DNA of 64,000 nucleotides, taken from Numenius arquata. Lineage: Eukaryota > Chordata > Aves > Charadriiformes > Scolopacidae. How positions within the stretch are numbered: the first letter of the stretch is position 1; each line of letters opens with the position of its first letter. A program made the position numbers and the translations under genes. The notes beneath the pieces were generated by a model. The model was not told where the DNA came from. It was given only the letters and a program-made list of their open reading frames with translations, and did no database searches. The stretch covers positions 100,185,223-100,249,222 of the forward strand of contig NC_133577.1 in NCBI RefSeq assembly GCF_964106895.1. The letters run 5' to 3'. Positions 47,201-58,100 of this stretch are shown here, one piece after another.

Positions 47201-50200
47201 TAGCATTGAGAGTGGGCTATTTTTTTTCTCTCCTGTAGCCCCGAGGGAGCTTGGCTTGCTAATCAAGGTATGTATGTGCTCACCCCTCTAACCAGCTAGA
47301 TCTTATGCTGATGTCAGCAAGAGCTTGCAGCTGAAGACAGAGGTTGTTTCTGTTTAAAGGAGCCTCTGCAATGCATACGCATTGCTCCTTGGGGGTCTCT
47401 GGGTTTGCCCGAATGAGTCCCCCTTGGCAGAGGATGTACTGGACGCTACCTCCATTCCCTCTAATGGGAGCAGCCAGGGAAAGATTTAGCCCCAAATTTA
47501 AACAGTTGATAAAGGCAGCTTCACTCCAGTTCCTTTAACCCCAGAGATCCAAATTCAGAGAGACCAGTGAGCCTTGCCTCCCTCCGCTCCCTTTATAGGT
47601 GGTTCAAAGCAAGACTCCAGCTTTGCCACTTTGAACCATTTGCCCTGGAGAAGCCAATCTTTCACCATTTGGTAGGAGGGAAACTTCCACTGGCGGCTCC
47701 TCAAGTCCAGACACAGGGGGTGTGAACACCTTTCCGGCGTCTGAAGCCATCGCCTGGCGTACCTTCAATCTAGCATGCACAGGCAGTTTTTAGCAGACCT
47801 CTCCTGGGGGAGGTATGATAGAAGAATTAAGTACTGGTATTATTTATTAACATTCTTTAGTGACCTATCTGAAATGAATTATCATCTTCAGTCTAAAATG
47901 TCATGCGCGCCACCATACCTGGGAATCTCAGCAAAAGGACCAGAAATATTTAATGAGTGTTGAGAATGTTTTTTTATTCCTAGCAGTGATCCTTCACACC
48001 TCAGATTACCTCTGAGAGAGACTGAACGGAAAAAGTACGGAAGCTCCTATTTAAAGAGTTTTCTGTGATGAAGTAGAGGACTTACAGAGAGTAGAGAGCT
48101 GAACATTTGTCATTTTTTAAATTCATTACAAAATCTGCAAGGATAAAGGCTGGGCCCAAACCAGGAGAGTGAATGAGAAGTAGGCAGTAACTGAAATAAT
48201 TATTTGATAATTACCAAGCATCTGAAATAAAGTAGTTTGGTAATTTCATTCCAGTCCATAAAGGACAAATGTGAAAAATTACCACTATGGTCAAATTTTT
48301 CTTGATCCTACACACACAACTGCTCCTGCCACGCTATAACCTGCATGTGTTCCGTGTACAGTCCTCTGTTTTATGTGTTTGGAGCCAAATTTGTACAAAC
48401 ATACAAATTATAGCTCTAGAAAGACTCCCGGACTGATTGACCATCGTGTTACTCCAGGTTCAGGGCAGCATATCCCTGCTGATTTCAAGGCCATTCTACC
48501 TGTGTGAAACCTGAAGAAGGGGGTGGTGAACCAAGTCTCATGAACACAATAGTTCCCTAAAAATTATACGCCTTTAGGTCAGGCTTGTACACTCAATTAA
48601 GTGCAAAGTCTTTTAAAACATGTTTTAGGCTCTCTGATGTTACGATGTACTCTAGGTGTGGTCCCTCTCTGCCCCAGCCCTTTCTGAAGCTGAATTTCAC
48701 TCTCCTGCTTCACCACACCAATAAGGGCAGCGTGGACTGCCAGGAGCCACTGATACTTTTTTTTATAGCTTGGGCTGACCCCGAGGCTGAGCGAACACAC
48801 GCTGGAGGGGCAGTTCTCACTGTCACCAATGGTACTGTCTTTATTATAGGCTCTGCAAGTATCTTTCACTTTTCAAAAGCTCTGATTTATTTTTTTCACC
48901 ACAGGGCAGTAGAGTATAGAAGCCCAGACAGGATTCAGGCGTCATTACGCCAAGCATGGTAAAAAAACCTCACCAGACAAATTTCCATGAATTGATTTAA
49001 TTGTGTTGATTTTATTCTATCAGTGCAACCCAAGCAAAACAGATACACTGTGCTGGGATAACATGCACTTGTTCCAGTGCAATTTTATACTTATGTAGTT
49101 TTCCTTTTTATAGATAGGGATTAAAAGGTGGTTTATCTACAATATAATGTTAATCATCTTTATGGAGAATTTTTTAAACTCAAGCAGTGATGAAATGATT
49201 ACTTAATTGCTCAAGATGCTGGTAATGCAGCAATTGGCATAGGTTTGATGTGCACAACAATGGTTCAAGCATTGACTAAATGGCAAGTCTTCATATGGAT
49301 TTACACAGCAACAGCCTATTGTTAAATAACCTGATATGTGAACACTTTTTTTCAGGAACAACTGTAATTTTCTCTGCAGCAAGAATTTTCACACAAAAAA
49401 TATACTTAGAAATTGCTACCATCCCCTTTCACATCCTCTGTTATAGGAATAAACTTTTAGCTAAGTCATGCATGCCAGAACATTTATACCATAAGATATT
49501 GAAAAAATTATTAGATCTTTAACTTCCACAAAGCTATCAGCATATCATCTTCAATATAATAATCATATTGTGAGCATTTCCCTAGTACAATGCTATGAAA
49601 AAGTCAATTTTAAGATAATAAGAGACTAAACACTAGCTAGAGAATGACTGCTTGATGTACAGAGACAATTGTATTGCCCATCCCTCGTGTCTTAAAGATG
49701 TGTTTACTTGAGCTCAGCTGAATTAAAATTGGTTGCAAATAACTATTCCAGAGTAACTGTACTTCTAGATGAAATCAAACTTAAGACTAAGGGAATTCAA
49801 AATGAAGGTTCATTCATCCTCTTTGTTTCTCTGAAAAAAAGTTTTTTAAAGACTGCTAATACTCATGCCATCGATTTTGTCATTCCAACTATCTAGGTCA
49901 TGTGCCATCCAAATATTTAGCAGACAGATGAGTTTTCTGGGTTCACATGGATGACAAAATGTCTGGCTATGGAATTCTCAACTTTGTCAGTTTGTAGCAA
50001 AGTCCTCCTAAATCCCTTGACTAAGCATTTGGCTCTTATGCAGACCTCTTCCGTGGGCTTCCCTGCACTGCTACTAAAAGATGCTTCCCACCCCTGTTTC
50101 AGTTGAAGGCATGACATGGGATGGCTCAGCGTTTTCACCGGTGTTTTCTTGAGCTCCTATTTGAGGACAGAACAAGGCATGAGGAAAATGGCCTTTTTCC

Positions 50201-52929
50201 CCTCTCCAGTGTTACTCAGGAATGAGACCCATCCTTGCACAGACCCATGGGTGGCACCACGTGGAGGGGACCATGCCCCCTCCACCTGAACTTTTGAACG
50301 CACCATCACAATCACCTTTCAGCTCCCAAAATAAGGATTAGTTGGGAGTTCAGTGGGAAAGAGGCCCGACGCTGCTGGGAAAACATCATGGTCTTTAAGC
50401 TCAGTGGTTTGGGTGATGGCCATGCAGCAGAAGGTCTGGAAAGCGACAACCAGAAAGATTACTCGGCTGTTAGGGATAACATTTGTGGCTGGCAGTTGCC
50501 ATTCCCCCTGCTGATTAAAAACAGTTCTCTCCAAGAGTGGTTCCTGTGGGATTACAACATATCGCAGCATTTTGTAACCATCAGTGGAAGTTCTGTTTTG
50601 TTTCTCACAATCAGTATGGAAAAAGCAGGCTGCAACAGAGGAAAGCTCAAGAGAAAGAGGTTGTTTCAAAATAATTGCTTTCTGAAAGTGGGGAAAGAAT
50701 ATGTTTATTTATACAGTAGAGAGAGTGCACTGTGGAAAAGGGCACAAGAGGACAGGTTTCTCCACTGCTTCCTGTCTAGAGACCTCTACATAGCGTGAGG
50801 TTCAAGCGCAGGTGAGTCATCTCAGGTAATTCTGTAATTTTAAAGAGTAGATGTCCAGTTCTGGACTACTGGTGCAAAGCTCTCTTTATAGTCAATGGAG
50901 AGAAATAGTAAGTGCGAAAACTGTATGCCTGTCTAAGCATCAGATCAATCACCTTCAGCCCGAGCTTGTTTCTCCCCACCAGGGGTTGAGTCTGGGCACC
51001 TACTTCATGTAGATGTCTAGCTAAATACCAACAAACCCAGGCCAGCTATCTCTGCCTGGCGTGGCCCGTACTCAGATGTGCAATCCATACATTTTATTCA
51101 TTATTTACAGAAGGCGCTATGAGAAGCATAAAAAGAGAAGAACAAGAAATTGCAATAGAGGAAGAAAGGAAAACGTGAGGCAAATATGGAAAAAAAAAAA
51201 AACCAGAAGGCAGGGAAAATTACAATACTGGAAGCAGGATGTGAATGCAGAAGGAAATTCAGATAAACGGCCAACCACAAGTCAGAAATACTACACAGGC
51301 TTCAAATCGCTGGTGCAGAAGACTGCTAGAGAAACGCAGGAAACTGTGAATCTTTAAAAAGTATTACTACTCTTACATAAAATGTAACATCCCAACCAAT
51401 GGGTCTTTCGTTGCTTTCCTAAGACAACACCAAGCGTTTTAGCTACGTTTTCCTTTTCTCCATCACACCCCAGTATTTCTAGCTGAAATTCTTTTTGACA
51501 ACTTTGCCTTTTGAATCAGAAAGTTTCTCCATTGTTGCCTTGTTTAATTTTCAAAGAAGTCTACATCTCAGGCATGCTTTTTCACACCCTTGGGTAAAGC
51601 TCCCCTTGGGCATATTTTGTTCTCGAAATCCCATCATTTCTTGACAAAGATGATGCAGTAAAAATAGCTTTGACCCCTGTGATGCTGACCAGTGTCATCT
51701 CATTGTCTGCTTGCACTCTGCCATCTACCTGCCTCCAACTGCCCTCTTTTGTTCCGGACTTAGGACATGTGCTCTTTGTTCTGTTTGTACAGCATCGTGC
51801 AAGATGGCATCCTGGCCTGTGACTGGGGCTCCGGTGCACTGAGATGATACAGGTAATAAACCACCAGTGTTTTCCTTCATGTTGCTATGCTGCACGTGAA
51901 CCACGTTGGAGCTGTTAAGTGTTTAAGCGCAAAAGCACCGCACACGGGTCCTGGTTAACGCTGCTTTTGCCTGGTTTTCTATGGGTACCCATCGTGTTCT
52001 CCACCTACCCCAGGAGAACGGGCTGGTTTAGAACGAGGTTTCCAAGCAGAACCTCACGTTTAGTTTTTTCCCCCGTTTCTTACTGTAAAGCACGGCCTGG
52101 AACAGTTTCTTTGGGAGGGAGAACAAGGCAATCTAGACGCTACCGCAAGCAATACCCCGGGACACAGAAAAGCCAGGGGAGAGCCGTGCAGGCCAGTTTA
52201 AATCGCTCATATCTCCCAGTCAGCCCGTTTTGCCCGGCACCCCTTCACGCCTCCCCGCCGGGGCCAGCCCCTCCGCCGCTCCCGCGGCTCCGCCATCGCC
52301 CGCCGGCCCCCACCGCCCGGGCTGCTCCGGCCCCGCCGGTTCCCCGCGGCCTTCCCTCGGAGAGAGGAGCCGCGGGCAGCTCCTCCCCGCCGGGCCCGGC
52401 GCAATCCCCACCTCCCCGGGCCGCTCGGCCCGCCTGGCCTACCCCGGCAGGGGTAAAGGCCGCCGAGTCCCCCCGGGGCGGTCCGTTCCCGCTGCCCGGT
52501 GGGACAATGGCCGCGGGGCTCCCACAGGCCAAGCCTCCGCCGGGGCCGCCCCTCGGCGCCGGTCCCCTCCCTCCCTCCGCGCCGCCACGCCGCGGCTCCC
52601 CCCGCCCCCAGCAGCCCCCGCGGCGCCCCGGCCCCGCCGCCGCCGCCGCCGCCCGGCTCGCAGCTCCCGAGCCGCCGCCGGTGGTTGCGAACCTGCCGCC
52701 GTGCGCGGCCCGCCGGGCGCCGCGGCCTGCGGGCGGCCGCTGGTTGGCGGCGGGGCGACACGTGAGGGAGGAGGGGGCAGCGGCGGCGGCAGGAGTTTCC
52801 CCGACAGCTGGAGGTTGCGGCGGCGGCTCCTCCTCCCCGGGTCCCCGTTAGAGCCCGGAGAGACCCCCCGCGCTCCTCCTTATTGACAAACACACAAAGG
52901 GCCGCGCCGGGGCCGCGTCTGGAGCCGGC

Positions 52930-52955
52930 ATGGGAGACAAGAAGAGCCCGACCAG
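52930..52955 (+). CDS. YAF2: YAF2 exon 1 coding part
   Basis: ATG at 52930, in the context GGCATGG, encodes MGDKKSPT plus two bases of an arginine codon, followed by the donor GTAGGG at 52956. The 5'UTR extends upstream in the CpG island; the TSS is not determined. Confidence 0.93.
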
Positions 52956-53240
52956 GTAGGGGCAGGCGGCGGCGCCTCCTCTTTTCCCCGGGCCCTCTCG
53001 GGTGCGCGGAGCCGGCGGCGATGGCGGCCGGGGGGAGGTGAGGGGGAGGCGGCGGCGTGAGGGCGTTCGCGCCCGGTGTTGCCCCCCGTGTGTGTACGTG
53101 TGTCTCCCCCGCAGGCCGAAGCGGCAGCCGAAACCCTCCTCGGACGAGGGCTACTGGGACTGCAGCGTCTGCACCTTCCGCAACAGCGCCGAGGCCTTCA
53201 AGTGCATGATGTGCGACGTGAGGAAGGGCACCTCCACACG
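52930..53240 (+). CDS. YAF2: YY1-associated factor 2 (YAF2), exons 1 and 2; gene continues right of window
   Basis: Spliced from 52930-52955 and 53115-53240. Seen: MGDKKSPTRPKRQPKPSSDE at the N-terminus, then a RanBP2-type zinc finger with W23, C25-x2-C28, N32 and C39-x2-C42, ending RKGTSTR at residue 51. PSSDEGYWD and KCMMCDV fit YAF2; its paralogue RYBP has different residues at these positions. Known: YAF2 is an RYBP paralogue in variant PRC1 complexes, binding RING1A/B and YY1; the zinc finger binds ubiquitin, consistent with reading H2AK119ub. About 180 aa in human, so some 130 C-terminal residues including the RING1-binding part lie outside. Start chosen on the conserved MGDKKSPTR. Confidence 0.95.
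53115..53240 (+). CDS. YAF2: YAF2 exon 2 (zinc-finger exon)
   Basis: The acceptor CCCCCGCAG ends at 53114; the donor GTGGGT starts at 53241. Encodes residues 9-51 with the complete RanBP2-type zinc finger and ends in phase 2 (CG of an arginine codon). Confidence 0.94.
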
Positions 53241-53291
53241 GTGGGTCGCCCGGCGGCGGCTGAGGGAAGGGAAGGGAGGGGGTCGGGGGGA

Positions 53292-53483
53292 AGGAGCCGT
53301 TGTCCGGCCTCCCGCCGCCCCGGGGTGTGAGGGAAGGCGGCCGTGACAGGAATCGGGTCACGTTTACCCCGGGAGCCCCGGGCCGGGGCGGGGGTGTGTG
53401 TGGGGGTGTCCCCTGAGGCGATTCCTGTCACAGCCGCCTTCCCTCACACACCGGGGGTGGCGGGAGACCGGGCAACGGCTCCT
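53292..53483. repeat. Imperfect inverted repeat, arms about 64 bp
   Basis: The left arm 53292-53355 (AGGAGCCGTTG...GACAGGAATCG) and the right arm 53419-53483 are reverse complements at roughly 90% identity with one single-base gap. The inner 30 bp (53326-53355 with 53419-53448) has one mismatch. The 63-bp loop contains the first copy of a GGTCACGTTTACC...GGGCCGGGG unit. Confidence 0.9.
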
Positions 53484-53575
53484 CGGCTTGGGTCACGTTT
53501 ACCGGGGAGCCCCGGGCCGGGGGGGTCCCCCCCCGGCCCGGGGCTCCCCGGTAAACGTGACCCAAGCCGAGGAGC
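53478..53575. repeat. Perfect palindrome, 48-bp arms with 2-bp loop
   Basis: Arms 53478-53525 and 53528-53575 pair without a mismatch; the only unpaired bases are the central T and C at 53526-53527. Each arm contains GCTCCTCGGCTTGGGTCACG and GAGCCCCGGGCCGGGG. Highly GC-rich; expected to form a very stable hairpin or cruciform. Either real or a fold-back artefact of assembly. Confidence 0.93.
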
Positions 53576-53687
53576 ACTGTGTGTGGTGGGGCGTGCCAGC
53601 TAAAACACTCAACCCTTTAATTTTTATTTTAACTCTTCTTTTTTTTTTCCCCCCCTACGAGTTTAACTTTACCACATAAATACCACC

Positions 53688-53820
53688 ACCCCCCCCCTTT
53701 TTTATTAATATTATTATTTTTTTCTAATTTGCATTTCGTCACAGAGCATCGCTGGGCAGGTTTCTGAGGGGTGTAGGGGTGGATAATACCCCCCCCCCCC
53801 ACACACACACACACACACCA
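53688..53820 (+). repeat. Simple-sequence zone: C-runs, T/A-rich, C12 then (AC)n
   Basis: Poly-C followed by poly-T near 53690-53703, then a 12-C run at 53789-53800 leading into about nine AC dinucleotides (53801-53818). Microsatellite-type sequence likely to be polymorphic. Confidence 0.9.
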
Positions 53821-55162
53821 CCCCCTGTCTGTTTCAGGGGAGGAATTTGTTGCTTGCTGTATGGAAGTGCCACCCTGCGCATCCCTGACTTCCCAGGAGG
53901 ACCTTGTCTCTCCTGTGCCCCTCGGAAAGCTTTCGGTGGATTACCTGGTTCCTACCTCTGCCGGGTGGTTTTTTTTTTGTTTTTTTTTTGGTATCGTGGC
54001 CTAAACGTGCGTGCTTAGGGGATGGAGGCTTTTTAATAAAACGAATAGGAGTGCACTTATAGCCGTGGCATGCTAACCAAAGAGAATATTGCTAAAGAAT
54101 CCTTTGTTATGGTTGTCATACCTATGGGTTAATCCCCTCGGCAAGAGAAGTTTTAAGTGGCAATGAGAAGTTGCGATCCTATGAAAAGCAGCAATTACAT
54201 TCTAGATATCTGCCAAAGCAGTGCTGAATATGACTTGCAAACAAATGTTACAGGTTTGAAATTGGAACTGCAAGGCTGGGTCCAATTACTTGGCAAAAAA
54301 AGATTCATCTTTATTTCTAGAGTTGATTTCCTAGACTGCTGAAAACCGGAATGAATATCGAAAGGACTTCTCATAACTTCAGTTTTGAATACTAGTTGAT
54401 TTTTTTTTTTTTTAAACCAAAGACATCAAGTGCGTGGAGAGGAATTGCATCTGTCACGTATAATGTGGTTTCCAGTTATAACAATGACATTGTGTTTATA
54501 GCGCAGATAGATGTGTACAGATCGGTAATATTCAGCAAAATAATACTGCTGAAATAATGGATGCAAAAATCGTTAAAACAGCATGAATAAAGCCTCTTTA
54601 ACGTCCAGTCAGTTTGATAGGCAGAGTCAGTTTAAAATTACGCTTTGTTGCACTAGAAATTCAGTTGCATAAAAGCACTGAAACTTAAAAAAACCCAAAA
54701 AGGTACGGGAAAATAAATAGTCCTGAGAAACCAATATTATTATTGCCTTCTTTTTTCCCTGCTTGAATATTTCATAATTTTTTTAATATTTTAGCAACAA
54801 AATGTCTTTTTTAGTTGTGGTGGGTTTTTTTTCTTCTTTCTCCCCCACAGCGATCTGGTATGCAGAGCTTTAGTTGATACATTGATTTTTATTTCGCTAC
54901 TTAAACTCTGAAACAATGTGTAGCTGAGTAGGTTTATGGGTTTCTTTTTCCCATCAGGTTTAAATGGGTTGCATTTTCACGTCTGCAAAGTCCAGGATGG
55001 TGTGAGATCTTATGGTATGAGATAAACACAGGTTGAAGTTTTAGGCCAGGCAATTTTAGGCCCCAATTCAGAAATTAGATTTGAGCTAGTAAGTAGACTT
55101 TTATGTCTGTGGAGGCAATCATTAGGGTGCCAAAGAGACACAAAAGGCCATTTGGGTAGATA

Positions 55163-55183
55163 TTTTTTTTTTTTTTTTTTTTT
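55163..55183 (+). repeat. Poly(T) run, 21 bases
   Basis: Simple T tract in YAF2 intron 2; no associated element recognised. Confidence 0.9.
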
Positions 55184-58100
55184 AAAGGAGCTGGAGTCCA
55201 AGAGACCAAAGTGGGGCCCTGTTAAAACATTCTCTGGTGCTGCCTATACAACAAAATGTTTTTCATCAACGTTTGTCAGAATAACGATACCATGGTGTGT
55301 TGATGACACTGTGAATGCATTATTTATTTATTTCTTTATTAGTCTTCCATTTTGGAGGTTAATGTTGGATTCAGTTGATGCCTCGGCATGGTTCTTAGCG
55401 TGCTATGGTTCTTACTTCAAAATTTCTACTGCGTTTTTTAACTGATGATAGCTTTGTCTATAAGACGCTGTAAAGCACTGGTTTTTTAGTTCAGAGAACT
55501 GTGTTTCTTTGTGGTGGATGGTTTAATGTCTGCTTCCTCATTTTAAGATTTGCTAAATGTGACCAGATTTGCAGATGGAAAAACAGGCAATCATAGTCAA
55601 GTTTGGTGGTTTTGAAGGCCACTGGAAATTAGGTGTGAAGTTCATTAAAACAGCTGTATTTTTTTTTTTATACTAATCATGTAATTAACTTTACAGATAT
55701 ATTTTCAGGTGTGGGGTAGGGTTTGTGGATGTTTTCACTGTTGAATAATTTCTTCTGTCTCAAAGAATTATCTTTTATGCCAGAGGCTAGACATGGATTA
55801 TGATCTTTAACAACTGGTGGAATTGTTAAGATTAGTGGAAATAATTCTTACAACTTCTTGATTATATTTTAATATACTTCCAGACTGAATTTTCAAAGCA
55901 GATTGTATTGTGGAGTTAAATTAACTTTGTCCATGGCAGTATCACTGTGAATGGTTAAACTGGGCCATGCTTGGATGGGAGATGTCCATGAGAAACCCTG
56001 GATGCTGCAGGAAGTGGTGTACTCTTTTTCTTTGGGTTAGTATTAAAGGAGTGCCCCAGCGTGGTGCCAGTTAGATGTGCCGTGACTCAGATATAAAATT
56101 AAACTCCTATCTGCCAGTTGGAAATCCCTGTACCTTTTACTGTAGAACCGTTGCCAGACTTCAATTTGGTAATGTTGCTGAGGATCTAAATTCTCCCTGT
56201 AGATGTGGCTTTCTTAGTTACTTTCTAACCTAAATTGTTCTGTATTGTTGCTTCAGTACTGAGAAATTGCTATGTTCCTCTTGATAGGAGACTGTACTGA
56301 ATACAGTAATTTTCTATATGTGACCTTTTAAAACATTTTGAAATCTTTCTAGATGAAAGATGTTTTATAAATGAAAGGAACCTAGAGCTGTAATAATCAT
56401 TCCTTACTTGGACAAATCTGCTGAAGTTCATTAGAAGCATAAGTAAGAAATGCTGAATAGAACCGTAACATACTGTGTTATAGAGGGAACTGGTAACGAA
56501 CTCTATATTTAGGTTGCCTAATAGTTTCCATTATAAAGAATTTGTATGATCTCTTTGAGAAGCTCTATTGTTTGCAAAAGCCATTGAAGTCTGGCAAGAG
56601 GAAGAGTCCTTAGGCTAAATAAGTGGTTTGATTTCCTTGCCCCATGAAATTGTTTAAGTTTTGCTGAGACATAAACACTTGAAAATCATCATTCCCCTCT
56701 GTCACTCGTGTTGTATGGAAAAGTAAAGTAATTGCTAGAACGCTGAAAAAGTTCAGACTGGCATCATTGTAAAAGCAGCAGTGGCAATTATAATAATATC
56801 ATTGAAAACCCAGAAGAGGGTTGTTTGGCTCCTGGGGAGGTTATAGTGGGGTTGCTGAATTTGGACTGACTCACAATTATTGCTTTGCCAAAAGAAAGTT
56901 GCTTCCACGGGCACACTACCATTCTTTCTTTCCTTTTGCTCTTTATGGCACTATTGGAATCAGGAGTACAGACATCAATAGTGGTTGACCTTCAAGAATT
57001 GGGATGGATCCTTCGACAGACCTTGCTGCAGCAAGTATTTGCTCCCACTTTGTCTGTCCTTCAATAGGTGTTTGGTTTTGGTCTTTTTTTTTTTCTTGCC
57101 AGCTAACACGGTTAGTCATTGTAATTTAGTCGCCTTGTAAAGCTGCAGTTTCAGAGTTCCAGTCTTGCTGAGAAGAAATATGTAAGAGGAGTAGCATCCT
57201 GTCTAAAGGGATGTACATTTGCTACTCTCTTCTGTCTTTTAGGAGGCTGCATTACTGCTCCATCACCTCTCTGCTCCATCTTCCTCAGATTATATTAACG
57301 CTCTTGTTATTCAGTTAGTGACAGCATCCAGATTTCAAATTGCCTGTCACTTTTCTTAATGTGGCTTTTATGCATGCCTATTGTAGCCTAGTCTCTAGTT
57401 GCAGGATCCCATTTTTTTTTCCATGCTATGACAAACCACTTCTCCATTCGGTGTGAAATATGAGCATCCAGGGGAGTGTAGTGAGAGCTACAGGAGGAAC
57501 TGCAAATCCAGCTTTTTAAACTTTGAAATGCTTGGTGTGATACTCTGCTGTGTAAATAAAAGGAAAAAATGAAGGCAAGGGTACGCGATCAGTTTTCTCT
57601 TTCCAGAGTCCATAGCATTCTGTGATTTTTCTCATTAGGAAAAAGGTCAGAATTCCAACGGATATCGTCACTAATAGTATCTCTTGGCTAATAATTGGAG
57701 AAGGATTTTTGTACAAAGATGTAACTAATTTGTGCTTTTAATGGTTTTATTTAACTTTATTTTTTAGAACTACTTTTATTGCTTTCTCTGAATTCCTTAA
57801 AAACTTAATCTTACCTATGAATCCATGAGACATAGTGCCTACCATTCAATCCCAAAGTATTTTTCTTTTTTCAGGGGCAAAGAGGGAGGAAAAGTAAGAA
57901 TATAAAACAAGTACAAGTGACTTCTATGATGTTATTATTTTAATTTTTTTAGGTATTCCTCTCCGATACATGTTGGGCGAGCTGTTATATGCAGTATCAT
58001 TTACGTAAAATAGTCCCTGAAATTTGTAGGCAGAATGAGAAAGTCATCTCAAGTCAGGATTAATTTCTGTGGATTTGGGATGTATACCTCTTAACAGCCT

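Larger units (their letters stand above)
37861..52189. other. Gene-free stretch upstream of YAF2, with several candidate regulatory or relic segments
   Basis: No recognisable exon. Notable parts are a GC-richer segment at 38600-38940, enhancer-like segments at 39190-39480 and 41880-42240, a possible decayed coding sequence at 41223-41640, inverted-repeat segments at 45352-45408 and 47601-47637, and a purine-rich tract at 46905-47200. It may be intronic to a long PPHLN1 transcript if the upstream PPHLN1 promoter known in human is conserved. Confidence 0.35.
52190..53610. promoter_or_regulatory. YAF2 CpG island promoter (probable divergent promoter with the upstream PPHLN1 start)
   Basis: About 1.4 kb of GC- and CpG-dense sequence covering the YAF2 5'UTR, exons 1 and 2 and the start of intron 2. 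It contains an E-box CACGTG at 52759-52764 and several GC boxes, and no TATA box. In human, an upstream PPHLN1 promoter lies head-to-head with YAF2 (recalled). The minus-strand exon that would support this here was not identified with confidence. Long ORFs in this island are compositional. Confidence 0.65.

Noticed and set aside
52930..53240. RYBP instead of YAF2
   Set aside because: Residues PSSDEGYWD and KCMMCDV fit YAF2, and the linked ZCRB1 and PPHLN1 give the YAF2 neighbourhood.
52207..53361. 384-codon minus-strand ORF and 310-codon plus-strand ORF across the YAF2 CpG island
   Set aside because: Low-complexity Pro/Arg/Gly/Ala text caused by high GC and lack of stop codons; the minus-strand ORF lies antisense to clear YAF2 exons and has no domain.
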